This document shows positions 40,109 to 43,272 of a stretch of DNA of 43,272 nt, piece by piece. The position numbers and the translations under genes are program-made. The notes under the pieces are model-generated. The model saw nothing but the letters and a program-made list of their open reading frames with translations. It had not been told where the DNA came from and made no database searches. Every line of letters starts with the position of its first letter. The stretch's first letter is position 1. Origin of the DNA: an uncultured Vampirovibrio sp. (GTDB lineage: Bacteria > Cyanobacteriota > Vampirovibrionia > Gastranaerophilales > Gastranaerophilaceae); assembly GCA_910583725.1 (NCBI GenBank), contig CAJTXZ010000022.1:1-43272 (forward strand). Direction: 5' to 3'.

Positions 40109-40570
40109 TTATTTTCTTATAGGTATCTGGCTTTCAGATAATTCCTGCCTTATTTGTTCACAGTCAATATATTCTACTGCTGCGCCGGTTTCTTTTTGAA
40201 GATATACATCCTTTATGCCGGCCTGAACAATAAACCTTTTGCATAAAATGCAGATAAAATTATGGCCGTATATATACATGGTTGCACCCTTGCACCTGTC
40301 TTGCCCCGCCTGAATTATGGCGTTTTGCTCTGCATGGATGGAGCGGCAAGTTTCATACATTGTGCCTGAGGGGATATTATTTTCAACACGGTAACAATGG
40401 CCTAATTCCATACAGGATATGACTTTTGAGGGAGTTCCATTGTAGCCTGTGGCTTTAATTTTTTTATCTTCGCCAACAATTACGGCGCCAACTTGTGCCC
40501 TTATGCAGTTTGACCTTGAGGAGCATGTTTTTGCGATTTCAAGAAAATAATCATTCCACGGTTTAACCAT
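40109..40570 (-). CDS. dCMP deaminase family protein (ComEB-like)
   Basis: The 153-residue protein has the zinc deaminase signature HAEQNAI (H79, E81) and a second motif ICILC (C107, C110), where PCxxC is usual, so the proline is missing. GYNGTP and an N-terminal WNDYFLEIAK are typical of the deoxycytidylate deaminase/ComEB group, which makes dUMP from dCMP for dTTP synthesis. Activity is likely since all zinc ligands are present. Its own neighbours give no further clue. Confidence 0.88.
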   Translation of the reverse strand: MVKPWNDYFLEIAKTCSSRSNCIRAQVGAVIVGEDKKIKATGYNGTPSKVISCMELGHCYRVENNIPSGTMYETCRSIHAEQNAIIQAGQDRCKGATMYIYGHNFICILCKRFIVQAGIKDVYLQKETGAAVEYIDCEQIRQELSESQIPIRK

Positions 40571-40613
40571 AATATTTCCCTCAACAGATTACAAAAATAT
40601 TATACAACTAAAA

Positions 40614-40913
40614 TTATAATATTGTTGTCATATCTGCAGCCTGCTCTTTTATAAGAGGCTTATTTTCAATTCCTTCCCAGTTTTCCATCGGAGAAATCCT
40701 GATACTATAGCCTAAAAGCATTGCGATATCCCTCAATTCTGTCCATTTTACGGTGTCAGAATTTAATTTTCTTGATAGGTTGGACTGTGTGAAGGCATAG
40801 CCAAAGTTTTTGTTTAATTCCTCAGCTAATTTTGTCAAAGAAACGTCTCTCATTACGAGCATTCCTTTAACCAGATGTTTTGTGCTGATGTTTCTGTTTC
40901 TCACTCCCTGCAT
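40614..40913 (-). CDS. Small HTH DNA-binding protein, divergent from glycine-rich gene 3
   Basis: The 99-residue protein has an HTH region (SLTKLAEELNKNFGYAFTQSNLSRKL, about 25-50) followed by WTELRDIAMLLGYSIRI. It is a paralogue of the protein at 11192-11422. No ribosome site precedes the ATG at 40913; internal starts exist (ATG at 40850 after AAAGGA) but would cut the domain. It is divergent from gene 3, with a palindromic site in between, so it is a candidate regulator of that gene or of itself (inference). Confidence 0.72.
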   Translation of the reverse strand: MQGVRNRNISTKHLVKGMLVMRDVSLTKLAEELNKNFGYAFTQSNLSRKLNSDTVKWTELRDIAMLLGYSIRISPMENWEGIENKPLIKEQAADMTTIL

Positions 40914-40962
40914 ATATCAATAATGATTTATTTTTGTTGCTAAGTTGATTTTTTATATTAAA

Positions 40963-40993
40963 TTTGATATGATTATATCAAATATGATATAAA
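40963..40993 (+). promoter_or_regulatory. Promoter with overlapping palindromic operator
   Basis: TTTGATAT-gatt-ATATCAAA (40963-40982) is a perfect 8-bp palindrome. It covers the -35 TTGATA (40964-40969) and most of the 18-bp spacer before TATAAA (40988-40993). A bound protein here would block RNA polymerase. A further half site TATGATAT lies at 40983-40990. Confidence 0.6.
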
Positions 40994-41216
40994 TTAAAGG
41001 TTGTTAAAAATGTTAAGTATGTTCATCTTGAAGGCTTTTTCGAGCCTTAATTTTGCTTTGCCACTGTCGCATTGCTGTTTTAATTTTAAAACACTTTTTA
41101 AAAAAAGAAAATCACCTAAACGGGTAATGTTAAAAACGTATAGGATTAAGCCCTGCGGGGAGGTTAAGCTTTCTGCATCTAAAGCCTTTTATACCGGGCA
41201 TTTGAGGCAGGATAAA

Positions 41217-43272
41217 ATGTTTTTGAATAAAAGAATAACCCCTGCCTTCTCCCTCGTTGAAATGCTCATGGCATTACTCGTTGCTTCTCTATTACTGGCC
41301 GCGTTAGCGCCAGTAATGACAAAAAGATTCAACGAGAATGTTAATGTTACAGGAAGTATGGGAGCAAGTAATACTACTCAAAAAACATATGAAATAGAAT
41401 TTAATTCAGATGAATGTTCTGACATAAAAATAGATAGTACAGATAATAGTGAATATTGCGAAGGAGAATTTGAAGTACCAAGAACATTCAAAGGAGGATA
41501 TATAAAAGCAACAGTTATATCAGCTGGAGGTGGTGGAGGTATAGCACCAACAGCAGGATATACTGAATATACAACAGCAGGAAGTACAAACACATTCACT
41601 GTACCATCTATGACAGGAAACATTGAGGCCACATTAATCTCCGGCGGGGCTGGAGGAGGAGCTGGGGGAAGTGCAATAATAAATCATGTATTTGCCACTT
41701 ATAATGATGGGACTCTAGGAAGTAATAATGATATTGTTACAATTAATGCAGATGGAACAGGCACCTGGACTATACCGCAGCCCGTAAGGGGTAAGTATCT
41801 TCTTGGAAGTGCCTGTGGCGGTGGAGGCGGCGGTGGGGCCAGTTCTGGAACTTGGAGTGAAGATGCTAGCAGTGTTGGCTTTGGCGGTGGTTCCGGTGGT
41901 TATGTATTAAATAAAGTATTAAATTTTGGTTCTAATTCTTCAATTACCTATTATATTGGCGGAGGTGGCGGTGGTGGAGGAGGCCCATATAATGCTGATA
42001 CCAATGCAAATGCTACTTGTGCTGGTAGGGTATATGGTGGCGGTGGTGGTGGATATTATGGTATTGCTGCTGCTGGCGGAGGCAACGGGGGCGGTCATAG
42101 CTCATATGCTGATATGCTTCCAAGTGCCGGCGCTTTTGTTACAGCAGTAAGCTATGGTGGCGGGGGCGGTGCAGGCGGTGTACATGGTGTTAAAGAGCCC
42201 TGGGGTACACAGCTGGTATACACAACCGGAGGTGCTGGTGGTTCTCCAGGTGGAGGCGGTGGTGCAACTGTTCATTTTGCAGGATGTGCTAATGGCGGCG
42301 GAGGCGGTGGTGGCGGAGCTTCACAAATTGTAACAGGTTCAACTATACATTTAAATGCACCAGGTGGAGGCGGCGGTGCAGGGAATATACGTGCAGCTGC
42401 CATACAGGGTTGTCCTGCGAATACTATTGGCGGCGGAGGCGGCGGTGGGGGCACTGGAGGCGGACTTGGAGGTGGAATTAACAATGGAGCTGGACAGGGC
42501 GGTCAACCTGGCGGAAGCCCTGGTTCTACTTACGCTACATGGTCTGGTGGTACCATAGATACAATATTTGGCGCCAATTACTGTAATGGTAATAATGGCG
42601 GTGCCCAGTGGCAAGCTAGAAATACCGGTGCCAATGGATTTTCCGGAGCCATCCGTCTAACCTATCTTGACTATGGTCCTGGTGGCACGGGTGGCGGAGG
42701 CGGTGCAATCGTTCCATATCAAAAAGTAAAAACAACACCAAATGAAATACTAAGTGTAGTTATAGGAAAAGGTGCAAGTGGAGGAGTACCTGCTTCATAT
42801 CAATCAAACGGAACGATAAAAGATGCTACATATGGTGAAACAGGTGCTCATTCGATAATAAAACGAGCAAGTACTGATATTCTTACTACCCTTGTTGGCG
42901 GAGCTTGGATTCATGCTGGAAATCATTATGGCGCAAGTCGTCCAACAGGAATTAGCTTACCCCCGGGGCGTGATGGAAGAAGCGGATATATTTCAAATGG
43001 AACATCTACCGGAGCTTTTGAATGTTATGGATGTAGTTATAATGGTGTCTCTAACACATCTGGACTTGGTGCAAACAATGTGAATTATGGTGCAACATCT
43101 ATAGGTGCCAACGGCTCCACCGGCGGTGACGGTGGTACTGTTACTACCCCCTTCACAGGCACCTGCACCCCAGGAAGAGGAGGAACAGCAAGTTCTCCTA
43201 ATGGAGGCAACGCCACAGGTTATGGATGCGGTGGAGGTGGAGGATATGGATTAGCTAATGGAGGATCTGGTT
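41217..43272 (+). CDS. Giant glycine-rich protein with type IV prepilin N-terminus, copy 3 (3' end outside window)
   Basis: The reading frame stays open to the window end (685 codons seen). The leader MFLNKRITPA is followed by A10 | FSLVEMLMALLVASLLLAALAPVM, with Glu at +5. The body follows gene 1 closely (EFNSDECSDIKI, APTAGYTEYTTAGSTNTFTV, GTIDTIFGANYCNGNNGG, PYQKVKTTPNEILSVVIGKG). The segment 41610-41761 is almost identical to 29660-29811. The ATG at 41217 has AGG ahead and gives a leader of the same length as gene 2. The frame is also open upstream to an ATG at 41010 (69 more codons), so a long leader like gene 1 is possible. Confidence 0.85.
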   Translation, partial: MFLNKRITPAFSLVEMLMALLVASLLLAALAPVMTKRFNENVNVTGSMGASNTTQKTYEIEFNSDECSDIKIDSTDNSEYCEGEFEVPRTFKGGYIKATVISAGGGGGIAPTAGYTEYTTAGSTNTFTVPSMTGNIEATLISGGAGGGAGGSAIINHVFATYNDGTLGSNNDIVTINADGTGTWTIPQPVRGKYLLGSACGGGGGGGASSGTWSEDASSVGFGGGSGGYVLNKVLNFGSNSSITYYIGGGGGGGGGPYNADTNANATCAGRVYGGGGGGYYGIAAAGGGNGGGHSSYADMLPSAGAFVTAVSYGGGGGAGGVHGVKEPWGTQLVYTTGGAGGSPGGGGGATVHFAGCANGGGGGGGGASQIVTGSTIHLNAPGGGGGAGNIRAAAIQGCPANTIGGGGGGGGTGGGLGGGINNGAGQGGQPGGSPGSTYATWSGGTIDTIFGANYCNGNNGGAQWQARNTGANGFSGAIRLTYLDYGPGGTGGGGGAIVPYQKVKTTPNEILSVVIGKGASGGVPASYQSNGTIKDATYGETGAHSIIKRASTDILTTLVGGAWIHAGNHYGASRPTGISLPPGRDGRSGYISNGTSTGAFECYGCSYNGVSNTSGLGANNVNYGATSIGANGSTGGDGGTVTTPFTGTCTPGRGGTASSPNGGNATGYGCGGGGGYGLANGGSG

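Noticed and set aside
29198..43272. Diversity-generating retroelement acting on the glycine-rich genes
   Set aside because: No reverse transcriptase gene and no template/variable repeat pair with adenine-specific changes is seen; the variation looks like gene conversion and slippage.

Overview
The window looks like a piece of chromosome from a low-GC, non-photosynthetic relative of the cyanobacteria, most likely the gut lineage Gastranaerophilales/Melainabacteria (Vampirovibrionia). This placement is inferred from three things. The F-type ATP synthase genes run a, c, b', b, delta, alpha, gamma, with two different b subunits and no beta/epsilon genes, which is the cyanobacterial split. The gamma subunit carries the longer cyanobacterial-type central region. 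Several small proteins (EF-hand, MGMSASQ-type) resemble this group. No phage structural module, transposase, CRISPR array, tRNA or rRNA was recognised.

Left part (1-28100) is mostly housekeeping. Minus-strand genes encode CysE, TyrS, a lytic transglycosylase and a NarL-type response regulator with its histidine kinase. The plus-strand atp operon follows (5243-10498). After small hypothetical and HTH genes comes a minus-strand group: membrane protein, ComM, thioredoxin-like protein and CcdA. Then come mutS (+), two lineage-type hypotheticals, hom-thrC (-), gltX (+), two tiny membrane proteins (+), and a grpE-dnaJ-beta-propeller-O-methyltransferase group (-).

Right part (28100-43272) is accessory and much more unusual. 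It holds three very large glycine-rich proteins, each with a type IV prepilin N-terminus (29198-32023; 37256-39799; 41217 to the window end, truncated). They sit among dispersed palindromic repeats, a duplicated upstream block of about 500-600 bp, and a shared terminator family. Two copies of the upstream block contain a promoter whose -35/-10 spacer is a 13-A run, a candidate phase-variable switch. The third gene lies divergent from a small HTH gene, with a perfect palindrome on its promoter. Parts of genes 1 and 3 are almost identical at DNA level while the flanks have diverged, which suggests gene conversion. The proposed function is a family of variable, pilus-like surface adhesins with a polyglycine core.

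Between the first and second glycine-rich genes (32900-33520) are two tandem, diverged copies of a compact module. Each has a 26-residue hydrophobic peptide gene on the minus strand with a strong ribosome-binding site. Each also has a convergent plus-strand RNA of about 81 nt with a near-consensus promoter (17-bp spacing) and a strong terminator that overlaps the 3' end of the peptide gene. This has the layout of a type I toxin-antitoxin system; I do not recognise the peptide family. It and the adhesin locus are the best candidates for something undescribed. The rest of the right part holds a MGMSASQ-type protein, an 88-residue glycine-rich hypothetical, Hsp20 and a dCMP deaminase.
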